A stretch of 64,000 bases of DNA, from NCBI GenBank assembly GCA_045661345.1, contig JAZRFM010000014.1:5936-69935 (forward strand), given 5' to 3'. The translations under genes and the position numbers were made by a program. Every line of letters begins with the position of its first letter. Position 1 is the stretch's first letter. This DNA is from RUG12461 sp045661345. Its GTDB lineage: Bacteria; Bacillota; Clostridia; Lachnospirales; Lachnospiraceae. This document shows positions 9,074 through 17,100 of the stretch, in pieces. The notes under the pieces were generated by a model. It was not told the DNA's origin, made no database searches, and worked only from the letters and a program-made list of their open reading frames with translations.

Positions 9074-10468
9074 ATGGAAAAACTGACGAACATCCGGGAT
9101 ATTTTCCGGAACACGGACGCTTATATCGGACAGGAAGTCACGGTGGGGGGATGGATTCGAAACCATAGAGACAGCAAAACCTTCGGGTTTATCGTACTGA
9201 ATGACGGCACATTTTTTGAACCGCTGCAGATCGTCTATGGCAACGGACTGCCAAATTTTTCACAGATCATCAAGCTGAACGTCGGCGCGGCCATCATCGC
9301 CCGGGGGCTTCTGGTTGCAACCCCTGACGCACAGCAGCCTTTTGAGGTGCAGGCACAGAGTATCGAGATCGAGGGACCTTCCACACCGGATTATCCGCTG
9401 CAGACAAAACGCCACAGCTTTGAATATCTGCGGACCATCAGCCATCTGCGCGCCCGTACGAATACCTTTGAGGCGGTGTTCCGTGTGCGTTCGCTGATCG
9501 CCTATGCGATCCACAAGTTTTTCCAGGAGCGGGATTTTGTCTATGTCCATACCCCGATCATCACCGGCAGCGACGCGGAGGGCGCGGGAGAGATGTTTCA
9601 GGTGACGACCATGGATCTTGCAAGCGTGCCCATGACGCCGGAGGGCAGAGTGGATTATGCAAAGGATTTTTTCGGGAAATCCGCAAATCTGACGGTCAGC
9701 GGACAGCTGAACGGAGAGACGTTTGCGCAGGCGTTTAAGAACATCTATACCTTCGGACCCACGTTTCGGGCCGAGAATTCCAATACCACCAGGCATGCGG
9801 CGGAGTTTTGGATGATCGAGCCGGAGATCGCCTTTGCGGATCTGGAGGATGACATGATTCTGGCGGAAAGCATGCTGAAGTTTATCATTCATTATGTGCT
9901 GGAGCATGCCCCGGAGGAGATGGAGTTCTTCAACAGGTTTGTGGATAAGGGACTTCTGGACCGGCTGCACCATGTGGCGGAGTCTGAGTTTGCAAGGGTA
10001 ACCTATACCGAGGCGATTGCGCTTCTTGAGAAGCACAACAGGAAATTCGAATACAAGGTTTCCTGGGGATCCGACCTGCAGACCGAGCACGAACGGTATC
10101 TGACGGAAGAGGTTTATAAACGTCCGGTGTTTGTGACGGACTATCCGAAGGAAATCAAGGCATTCTACATGAAGCTGAATCCGGACGGAAGGACCGTGGC
10201 TGCGGTGGACTGCCTGGTGCCGGGGATCGGAGAGATCATCGGCGGCTCCCAGAGAGAAGATGATTTTGAAAAACTGAAGGAGCGAATGAACGAGATGGGG
10301 TTGCGGGAAGAGGATTATGCCTTCTATCTGGATCTGCGGAAATACGGCTCCACCAGACATGCGGGCTTTGGCCTCGGATTCGAACGCTGCGTCATGTACC
10401 TTACGGGTATGGGAAATATCCGTGACGTGGTGCCCTTCCCGAGAACCGTTGGGAATTGTGACCTGTAG
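9074..10468 (+). CDS. asnS: Asparaginyl-tRNA synthetase
   Basis: Class IIb aminoacyl-tRNA synthetase, 464 residues. An N-terminal OB-fold (VTVGGWIRNHRDSKTFGFI) binds the anticodon. The catalytic core has motif 2 (TFRAENSNTTRHAAEFWMIEPE) and motif 3 (GFGLGFERCVMYLTGMGNIRDV). The ATG at 9074 lies 4 bases after the preceding stop and its AAGGAG site overlaps the end of that gene, so the two are probably co-transcribed. A longer in-frame extension from 8966 just reads through the lipoprotein's repeat tail in another frame. The C-terminus reads FPRTVGNCDL where most homologues have FPRTPG; this is a minor oddity. Confidence 0.97.
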   Translation: MEKLTNIRDIFRNTDAYIGQEVTVGGWIRNHRDSKTFGFIVLNDGTFFEPLQIVYGNGLPNFSQIIKLNVGAAIIARGLLVATPDAQQPFEVQAQSIEIEGPSTPDYPLQTKRHSFEYLRTISHLRARTNTFEAVFRVRSLIAYAIHKFFQERDFVYVHTPIITGSDAEGAGEMFQVTTMDLASVPMTPEGRVDYAKDFFGKSANLTVSGQLNGETFAQAFKNIYTFGPTFRAENSNTTRHAAEFWMIEPEIAFADLEDDMILAESMLKFIIHYVLEHAPEEMEFFNRFVDKGLLDRLHHVAESEFARVTYTEAIALLEKHNRKFEYKVSWGSDLQTEHERYLTEEVYKRPVFVTDYPKEIKAFYMKLNPDGRTVAAVDCLVPGIGEIIGGSQREDDFEKLKERMNEMGLREEDYAFYLDLRKYGSTRHAGFGLGFERCVMYLTGMGNIRDVVPFPRTVGNCDL

Positions 10469-10507
10469 AGAGCGGACAATGGATGCACAATACCGGAGGT
10501 GGGTGGA

Positions 10508-11206
10508 ATGCGGTTTCCAAATGCATACAAGGGCGTGACAAAGCTGTTTGCGGCGCAGGTCATAGATGTTGCGGTGTCGGCATTGGCTCTGTCTTTTGTC
10601 ATTATCCTGATCGCACTGAGCCGGACTGCGCCCCTCACACAGGCGATCATAGGCGGGCTTGGCCTCGTTGGACTTCTTCTTTTAAGGGTGTGTATTTTTG
10701 TGTTGAGGCTTATCGGACTGATAGAGGCGAGGAAAGACGACAAAGGTTTTTTTTATGCTTTCTGTGTGTCCTGTGGGGCACTGCTCCTGTTCCTCATACA
10801 GTTTATGGTGAGGTTTGTCAACGAGAGGGTAGGGGGCTGGCTCAATATTCTGGTAACGCTCTGCTTTTTGATTTCGGTTGAACTGATCCTGATCAGCCTC
10901 CATAACCTTGGAAAAGAACTGAACAATCCGCCCGTGGTTTTTGCGTCATCCAGGCTGCAGCTTTTGATGGTGATCTTCTATACGGTCATTCTGCTGATTG
11001 ATGTCTATGATAATATCCCCAACATGGCGGAGCAGGCTACCTCCGTCATCAGGTCAATACTGGAATTTCTTGCGAGTTTGATGCTGATGATTTATTACGG
11101 AAAAGCAAGGAAGATGCTCTCAAAGCCGGATGATCCCGATCAGGAGGGAGAGAATCCGGGACAGACTAAGGGAAACGCTGGAGCCGATCCAGCCGATGCT
11201 GGATGA
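10508..11206 (+). CDS. Multi-pass membrane protein of unknown function
   Basis: 232 residues with about six hydrophobic segments: FVIILIALS, GGLGLVGLLLLRVCIFVL, FCVSCGALLLFLIQFMV, LNILVTLCFLISVELILISL, LLMVIFYTVILLI and ILEFLASLMLMIYY. The tail is hydrophilic and ends in GADPADAG. I chose ATG 10508 over GTG 10499 because the GGAGGT at 10495-10500 then sits 7 bases away; the GTG would overlap it. The gene ends inside the convergent gene at 11166-12263, a 41-base tail-to-tail overlap. No family recognised. Confidence 0.75.
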   Translation: MRFPNAYKGVTKLFAAQVIDVAVSALALSFVIILIALSRTAPLTQAIIGGLGLVGLLLLRVCIFVLRLIGLIEARKDDKGFFYAFCVSCGALLLFLIQFMVRFVNERVGGWLNILVTLCFLISVELILISLHNLGKELNNPPVVFASSRLQLLMVIFYTVILLIDVYDNIPNMAEQATSVIRSILEFLASLMLMIYYGKARKMLSKPDDPDQEGENPGQTKGNAGADPADAG

Positions 11207-12263
11207 AATACATGATGATGCCCACTATATAGGTCAGTCCGGCGATGATGATGAAAATGGCCAGAATCGCTTCCGCCGGAGAAATGGAGTGTCCCCCTTT
11301 GAACAGGGTGGAAAAGGCATTGATAATCGGATAAAGGATGACTGCTGAAAGCACCAGGACTATAGGCGAACTGTGGAGTGTTTCCTTGTAGGCACTCATC
11401 GACAGAAGCCCCGCGGATCCGACCAGCAGTGCGACCAGCATACTCAGGATGAGATCAGCAGTGACCTTTTCACCGAATCTCTCGGGGGTGATGATGACCC
11501 CCAGCGTCTGCAGTACCCATGCCACCGTCAGGATGAACAGGGAGTAGCTGCTGACCAGAAGCAGTCTTTTCGTAAACATTTTTTTGCGGTTTACCGCCAT
11601 TAATGCGGAGATGTTCTCTCTGCTTTCACTGGCAATGATATTCTCTTTATCTTCCTGATAAAAGTTGATGGAACTGACCTTGCGGGATATTTTCCGCTCG
11701 AAAACATATTCCTCGGACTCCTCGACAAAAAGCATATAAAGACCTTCCCAGATCAGGACGCAGCCCAGGGTGTCCAACATATAGGTCACAATTTCACTGA
11801 CGGTATCATCTCCGCCCCACCAGCCAATCTGCTTGCCGATGGTCAGGATCAGGATCATGACAACGCCTGCCGTGATCAAGGCTCCTGTTTGCAGACCCTT
11901 TTGAGTGGACTCGTTCAGGAACCGGCGATGCCGGAAAAACAAGGCGTCTTTGATCCCCTGCATCAGCTGCTTCGGGGAATATCCCTCATAATCATCTACC
12001 TTGATAAAAAAATCAGCGTTGTAGCCCTTCGGGATATCGTCCAGCATGACCGACATCTGGTCTGTAATAGTGTCGGAGATTCTGGGCGCCATGCCATGGC
12101 TGTCGGTATTCTCATCAAAAAGATCGCTTGCCTGTTCGTAATGCAGGGCAATCTCAAAGGTATTGGTCTCTTCCCTCAGGGGATAATATCTGGACAGCGT
12201 CTCGAGGGTGTGTTCCTCATCTTTTCCGGACGGGTTTCTGTTTGTGTTTTGCATGCCGCTCAT
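11166..12263 (-). CDS. Membrane protein of unknown function
   Basis: 365 residues. A soluble N-terminal part of about 120 residues (SDTITDQMSVMLDDIPKGYN, then VDDYEGYSPKQLMQG) is followed by six or so membrane segments, for example ALITAGVVMILILTI, LLLVSSYSLFILTVAWVLQTLGV, LILSMLVALLVGSAGLL and AILAIFIIIAGLTYIVGIIMYFI. A charged segment (FERKISRKVSS) separates the first pair from the rest. AGGAAAA precedes ATG 12263; the internal ATG at 12254 lacks a site. A TATAAT lies on the minus strand at 12379-12384. I recognise no family. Confidence 0.75.
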   Translation of the reverse strand: MSGMQNTNRNPSGKDEEHTLETLSRYYPLREETNTFEIALHYEQASDLFDENTDSHGMAPRISDTITDQMSVMLDDIPKGYNADFFIKVDDYEGYSPKQLMQGIKDALFFRHRRFLNESTQKGLQTGALITAGVVMILILTIGKQIGWWGGDDTVSEIVTYMLDTLGCVLIWEGLYMLFVEESEEYVFERKISRKVSSINFYQEDKENIIASESRENISALMAVNRKKMFTKRLLLVSSYSLFILTVAWVLQTLGVIITPERFGEKVTADLILSMLVALLVGSAGLLSMSAYKETLHSSPIVLVLSAVILYPIINAFSTLFKGGHSISPAEAILAIFIIIAGLTYIVGIIMYFIQHRLDRLQRFP

Positions 12264-12378
12264 GGTTTTCCTGCGCTCTCTTTCTTCTTTGTATCACCGG
12301 CGGATCTTTGATGCCGGCAGTCGGGATTTTTGTATGCGGGATACACTTTCATCCGTTATCATTTCCGTTTGTCAGGAT

Positions 12379-12384
12379 ATTATA
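12379..12384 (-). promoter_or_regulatory. Possible -10 box for the minus-strand membrane protein
   Basis: TATAAT on the minus strand, about 115 bases upstream of ATG 12263. I see no good -35 hexamer at 16-18 bases, so this is weak support. Confidence 0.3.
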
Positions 12385-12544
12385 CACCATTTTTCCGATC
12401 TATAGGGAACGAATTTCATTCACCCGTTGCCAATTTCGCCGGGACGGACTTGGATCAATCCCTCCGGTTCCTTTTTATGCGATTTGTTTTCAGCCAGAGT
12501 AAAAGCTTACTCAGAAAAATAATAGACTTGTTTTCATGCGGGAC

Positions 12545-12573
12545 TTTACAAACGAATTCAATAATGCTATTCT
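12545..12573 (+). promoter_or_regulatory. Candidate sigma-A promoter for the nuclease-like gene
   Basis: TTTACA (12545-12550), a 17-base spacer, then TATTCT (12568-12573). It sits 112 bases before ATG 12686. Confidence 0.4.
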
Positions 12574-12685
12574 CAACTCACATTTCTGGAAGAATTCTCC
12601 GGGTGATCGTCCAACCTTTTCCACGAAATCGATAAAAGAGCAGGAATGCTGGAAACAATAACGACCATAAGAAGGGGAAAGCAGA

Positions 12686-13516
12686 ATGGGAAGAAAAAAC
12701 CCGTCCAAATTGGAACCGACCGCTTTATACACAGAGGTTGAACGGAGATATCAGGAGCTTCTCCGGATGCGGAGGGAGGTGGAGGACCGACTGCTGATGG
12801 CTCCTCCCGGGAGGATTCATGTTGTCAATTCCAGGTCACGAACACAGTTTTATCTGCGAGAGGATGCAGCTGAAAAAAGCGGAAAATACCTTCGAAAAGC
12901 AGAAACGGAAATGATCAGGAGGCATCTCCAGAAGGCATATGATGAGAAGATCCTGAAACTCTTGAATGCTGAGATTGGCGAACTTGAAAGGCTTCGAAAG
13001 AGATCAGACAACAAATTGGAAAAGATCCGGCAGGTGTATTCGGACTACCCTGATGGAGTAAAATCATACATCAATCCCATCGACCTTTCTGACGAAGACT
13101 ATGCCAAAGAGTGGCAAAGCAGACTTTATCAGGGAAAAGAAATCCCGGATTATGCCCCTATGTACGAAACAAATCGAAAAGAAAGGGTTAGATCCAAATC
13201 CGAACTGGCTATCGCAAATACGCTGGCGAAAAAGGGAATACCGTACAAATATGAGAGCCCTCTGATACTGCGGGGCGGCATCATCATCTATCCGGATTTT
13301 ACTGTTTTAAACCGGACAACACGTAAAGAAATCTATTGGGAACACAGAGGGATGATGGATGACAGGGATTACGCAAGAAAAGCGGTGTATAAACTGAAAT
13401 CGATGATGAAGAATGGGATTGTTCCCGGCAACAATCTGGTTATCACAGAGGAAACATCAACAAACCCGCTGGGAACAAACGAAATAGAAATGGTGATCGA
13501 TGCATATTTCCGGTGA
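12686..13516 (+). CDS. Putative PD-(D/E)XK-type nuclease
   Basis: 276 residues. The N-terminal two thirds is helical and charged (LYTEVERRYQELLRMRREVE, later EIGELERLRKRSDNKLEKI). The C-terminal third carries a nuclease-like pattern: RSKSELAIANTLAKKGI (about 169-185), a second Glu in YKYESPL, YPDFTVLN (about 201-208) and IYWEHRGMMD (about 216-225). E...PDF...WEH resembles PD-(D/E)XK enzymes with His in place of the last Lys. That is inference from motif spacing. The start has an AAGGGGAA site. The stop codon touches a hairpin-repeat array at 13516-13740. AT-richer than neighbours, so possibly acquired. Not recognised as a named family. Confidence 0.6.
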   Translation: MGRKNPSKLEPTALYTEVERRYQELLRMRREVEDRLLMAPPGRIHVVNSRSRTQFYLREDAAEKSGKYLRKAETEMIRRHLQKAYDEKILKLLNAEIGELERLRKRSDNKLEKIRQVYSDYPDGVKSYINPIDLSDEDYAKEWQSRLYQGKEIPDYAPMYETNRKERVRSKSELAIANTLAKKGIPYKYESPLILRGGIIIYPDFTVLNRTTRKEIYWEHRGMMDDRDYARKAVYKLKSMMKNGIVPGNNLVITEETSTNPLGTNEIEMVIDAYFR

Positions 13517-13740
13517 GGCATCGGATTGGCGCAAAATGCCTTTTTCCGATGCCTGAAATGATGCTTTCCGGACTTCTGAGCATCGAATTTCGGGAAAATT
13601 CCATTTTTCGATGCCTGAGATTCTGCTTTCCGGACTTTTGAGCATCGAATTTTGGGAAATCTCGATTTACCGATGCCCAAGATCCAGCTTTCATGGATTA
13701 TCAGGCATCGGAAACACCGGGTTTTGCGATCTGCGATGCT
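13516..13740. repeat. Array of four 62-63 bp hairpin repeats
   Basis: GCATCG occurs at 13518, 13580, 13642 and 13705; its complement CGATGC occurs at 13547, 13609, 13671 and 13734. The period is 62-63 bases. Each unit forms a stem of 6-10 bp (for example AGGCATCGGA at 13516-13525 with TCCGATGCCT at 13545-13554, and GCATCGAA at 13580-13587 with TTCGATGC at 13607-13614) around a loop of about 19-24 bases. Loops differ, while the linker TGCTTTCCGGACTTYTGA is nearly identical after units 1 and 2 and diverged after unit 3. The array starts at the last base of the nuclease-like gene's stop codon. Function unknown. Confidence 0.85.
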
Positions 13741-13770
13741 TTTGGATCAGGGGACGAGGGGTGCTATGGG

Positions 13771-13805
13771 AAATAAAGAAAAACAGCCAGACAAGCCTGA
13801 CTGTT
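13771..13805 (-). terminator. Intrinsic terminator of the tRNA-Ala transcript
   Basis: On the minus strand AACAGTCAGG (13796-13805) pairs with TCTGGCTGTT (13782-13791) over 10 bp, including two G-U pairs, around a CTTG loop. TTTCTTTATTT follows. It is placed 9 bases after the tRNA 3' end. Confidence 0.8.
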
Positions 13806-13813
13806 TCCCTCGA

Positions 13814-13886
13814 TGGAACCGAAGGGATTCGAACCCTCGACCTCTGCGTTGCGAACGCAGCGCTCTCCCAACTGAGCTACGATCCC
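13814..13886 (-). tRNA. tRNA-Ala(CGC)
   Basis: 73 nt on the minus strand. The acceptor stem GGGATCG pairs with CGGTTCC and includes the G3-U70 pair that marks alanine tRNAs. The D-stem is GCTC/GAGC. The anticodon arm CTGCG-TTCGCAA-CGCAG gives anticodon CGC, reading GCG. The T-loop is TTCGAAT, and A73 ends the gene. CCA is not encoded. A sigma-A promoter (14031-14059) and a terminator (13771-13805) flank it. The leader carries a duplicated copy of the tRNA's 5' end. Confidence 0.96.
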
Positions 13887-13901
13887 CCGGACGTCGAGCG
13901 C

Positions 13902-13923
13902 CCCAACTGAGCTACGATCCCCC
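13902..13923 (-). repeat. Exact 22-bp duplicate of the tRNA-Ala 5' end
   Basis: The 22 bases at 13867-13888 (acceptor 5' strand through D-loop of the tRNA, plus two upstream G) are repeated exactly at 13902-13923, 35 bases away and in the same orientation. The copy lacks the anticodon and 3' half, so it is a tRNA fragment inside the precursor leader. Confidence 0.85.
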
Positions 13924-14006
13924 AATGCGACAAGCCCCGCTATCGTCCAGCTCGGGTCTTTCGTACTCGCCTCGAATGATCGCTCCGGTGGTGCTCATCC
14001 TTGCCG

Positions 14007-14028
14007 GAAAGCAAGCTTTCCGGCGAAG
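14007..14028. other. Hairpin in the tRNA leader
   Basis: GCCGGAAAG-CAAG-CTTTCCGGC is a perfect 9-bp stem with a 4-base loop, near the predicted 5' end of the minus-strand tRNA transcript. There is no T-run, so it may stabilise the precursor rather than end transcription. Confidence 0.45.
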
Positions 14029-14030
14029 AT

Positions 14031-14059
14031 ATTATAGTATGATTTTTTTTGAATTGCAA
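14031..14059 (-). promoter_or_regulatory. Sigma-A promoter for tRNA-Ala
   Basis: On the minus strand TTGCAA (14054-14059), a 17-base A-rich spacer, then a perfect TATAAT (14031-14036). Transcription should start near 14024, leaving a leader of about 140 bases before the tRNA. Confidence 0.75.
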
Positions 14060-14090
14060 GCGAAAAAGCGTGCAAAGAGGGGAGCCTTCA

Positions 14091-14099
14091 TGTTATACT
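14091..14099 (+). promoter_or_regulatory. Extended -10 promoter for purL
   Basis: TGTTATACT is a TGn-extended -10 element, 69 bases before ATG 14168. The best -35 is TGCAAA (14071-14076) at a 17-base spacing, which is weak. I see no obvious purine riboswitch in the leader. Confidence 0.45.
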
Positions 14100-14167
14100 A
14101 TATACTACTATGCGTTGCGTGTCGGTAATGACAGGAAACGCGTGCCGACAGAGGAGGAGACGAAGGC

Positions 14168-17100
14168 ATGAGTGTCCGCAGGGTCTATGTGGAGAAAAAG
14201 AAAGGGTTTGCCGTTGCAGCCGAAGAGCTCAGGCATGAGGCAAAACACAACCTTGGGGCGACGGGGATCACGGGAGTCCGGATCCTGATCCGTTACGATA
14301 TAGAGAACCTCTCGGAGGAGACTTACCGGAAAGCGCTTTATACGGTTTTTTCAGAGCCCCCGGTGGATGATGTTTTTGAAGAGACTTTTGATGCGCGGGG
14401 AGGGCAGGTTTTCTCGGTGGAGTATCTGCCCGGGCAGTTTGACCAGAGAGCCGATTCCGCGGAGCAATGTGTAAAGCTTCTGGGCAGCAGCGAGGATCCC
14501 GTGATCCGTTCGGCGACGACGTACGTGATCTCCGGTGATGTGGATGATGCCGCTCTTTCGGCGATCAAGAATCATTGCATTAATCCGGTGGATTCCAGGG
14601 AGACCGGAGAAGAGAAACCACAGACCCTGATCCAGGAGTTTGAAGAGCCTGCGGATATCGCGACGTTTGACGGATTTACCGGAATGGCGGAGGCAGAGCT
14701 GAAGGCGCTTTACGGGTCTCTCGGACTCGCCATGACCTTCCGCGATTTTTTGCATATCCAGAACTATTTCAGAGAGGAAGAGCATCGCGATCCCACCGTG
14801 ACGGAGATCCGGGTGCTGGATACTTACTGGTCGGATCATTGCCGTCATACCACGTTTTCCACAGAGCTGAAAAACATCACTTTTGCGGACGGCTATTACC
14901 GGGAGCCCATAGAGGAAGCATATCGGGAATATCTGGAGAGCTTTGACAGACTCTACCGGGATCGCAAGGATAAATATGTCTGCCTGATGGATATCGCGCT
15001 GATGGGCATGAAGCGGCTGAAGGCAGAAGGAAAGCTGAAGGATCAGGAAGAATCGGACGAGATCAATGCCTGTTCCATCGTTGTGCCTGTGGAGGTGGAC
15101 GGACAGACGGAAGAGTGGCTTGTGAATTTCAAGAATGAGACACACAACCACCCGACGGAGATCGAGCCCTTCGGTGGTGCGGCGACATGCCTCGGCGGGG
15201 CGATCCGCGATCCCCTCTCCGGCAGGACCTATGTCTATCAGGCGATGCGTGTGACGGGTGCGGCGGATCCTACGGTACCGAATTCCGCGACGATGCCGGG
15301 CAAGCTTCCGCAGAAAAAACTGGTGCGGCAGGCAGCCAGGGGATACAGCTCTTACGGCAATCAGATCGGCCTGGCGACCGGCTATGTGAAAGAAATCTAT
15401 CATCCGGACTATGTGGCGAAACGGATGGAGATCGGCGCAGTCATGGGCGCGGCGCCGCGGCGCGCGGTGCAGCGACTGACAAGTGATCCGGGGGATGTGA
15501 TTATCCTGCTCGGCGGACGTACCGGACGTGACGGGATCGGTGGCGCGACGGGCTCCTCCAAGGCGCATACGACCCAGTCCATTGATGTCTGCGGTGCGGA
15601 GGTGCAAAAAGGAAACGCCCCCACGGAGAGAAAGCTCCAGCGTTTATTCCGCCGGGAAGAGGTCAGCCATATCATCAAAAAGTGTAACGATTTCGGCGCC
15701 GGCGGGGTCTCTGTTGCCATCGGCGAACTGGCGGCAGGGCTGACGGTACAGCTTGACCGCGTCCCGAAAAAGTACGCCGGGCTGGACGGCACGGAGCTTG
15801 CTATTTCCGAATCGCAGGAGCGGATGGCCGTTGTTGTGGATCCGAAGGATGTGGCACAGTTCCTTTCCTATGCCGCGGAAGAAAACCTGGAAGCGACAGA
15901 GGTGGCGGTCGTGACCAAAGAGCCGCGTCTGGTTCTGATGTGGCGCGGAAAGAAGATCGTGGATATTGCCAGAGCCTTTCTGGATACCAACGGTGCACAT
16001 CAGGAGACGGACGTCGCGGTTTCCCTTCCGGTGGAAGAGGAGAATCCCTTCCGGACCTATGCGTTGCCGGAGGTTGCCAAAGCCGTCAAAGCGGGGGATA
16101 CAAAAGAAGCCTGTCTGGCCACGCTGCGCGACCTCAATGTCTGCTCGCAGAAAGGACTTGTGGAGATGTTTGACGGATCCATCGGTGCGGGATCCGTATT
16201 GATGCCTTATGGCGGGAAATACCAGTCTACCGAGACACAGGCCATGGTTGCGAAGCTCCCGGTTGCAAAGGGACATGACTGTGATACCGTGACAATGATG
16301 GCGTACGGGTTTGATCCGTTTCTTTCCGGCTGGAGTCCCTTCCACGGTGCGGTATATGCGGTGACGGAGTCCATTGCCAGGATCACGGCGGCCGGCGGAG
16401 ATCCCGAAAAGATCCGCATGACCTATCAGGAATATTTTCGCCGCATGAGCGGGGATCCGGCTCGCTGGAGCCAGCCCTTTGCGGCGCTGCTCGGCGCGTT
16501 TTCCGCACAGATCGGGTATGGCCTGCCCTCCATTGGCGGCAAGGATTCCATGTCCGGTACCTTTAATGATATTGATGTGCCGCCGACGCTGGTGTCCTTT
16601 GCAGTGGACGTGGCAAAGGAGGACGACATCCTGACCCCCGAGCTGAAAAGCCCCGGAAACAGACTCGTGCTTTTTCCGCTTGCCAGAGACGGCTTTTCTC
16701 TTCCCGGAGAGGGGAGAGACCGCAACGAGGGATTTGCCGGGATCCTTTCCATGTACAAAGGCATTCATGAGCTGATCCAAAAAGGCCGGATCGTTTCAGC
16801 GTATGCCCTTGATACCAAAGGTGTTTTTGCGGCTGCGGCAAAGATGGCCTTCGGTCAGGGATACGGGATTTCCTTTGAGGAGCTTCCGGACGAGCTTTTC
16901 TTTGGAAACAACGTGGGTGCGATCCTGGCGGAGATCCCGGAGGCGTACGCAGAGGAACTGACCGGTGCGGGAGAGTCAGAGGCAATTCCGGTGGGCATCG
17001 TGACGGAAGCTCCGGTCTTTCAGGTAAAAGGGAAATGGGAGCTGTCCGTTTCCGAAGCACAAAGCGCGTGGGAGCAGACACTGGAACGGGTCTTCCCTTC

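Larger units (their letters stand above)
12264..12685. other. 422-bp divergent intergenic region, AT-rich
   Basis: Lies between a minus-strand membrane protein and the + strand nuclease-like gene. It holds the candidate promoters for both (minus -10 at 12379-12384, plus strand 12545-12573). Short open frames on either strand lack ribosome sites and protein-like composition. Base composition is lower in GC than the flanking core genes, consistent with an acquired segment. Confidence 0.5.

Noticed and set aside
13369..13694. Minus-strand repeat-rich open frames across the hairpin array
   Set aside because: Three overlapping frames are all open because the repeat lacks stops; no ribosome site and they run into the nuclease gene's antisense.
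13516..13740. CRISPR array
   Set aside because: Period and repeats tempted this, but the constant part is not separated by unique spacers of fixed length, there are only four units, and no cas genes are near.
13611..14128. Plus-strand open frames of 99 and 158 codons over the tRNA
   Set aside because: They read through a tRNA gene and its promoter on the opposite strand.
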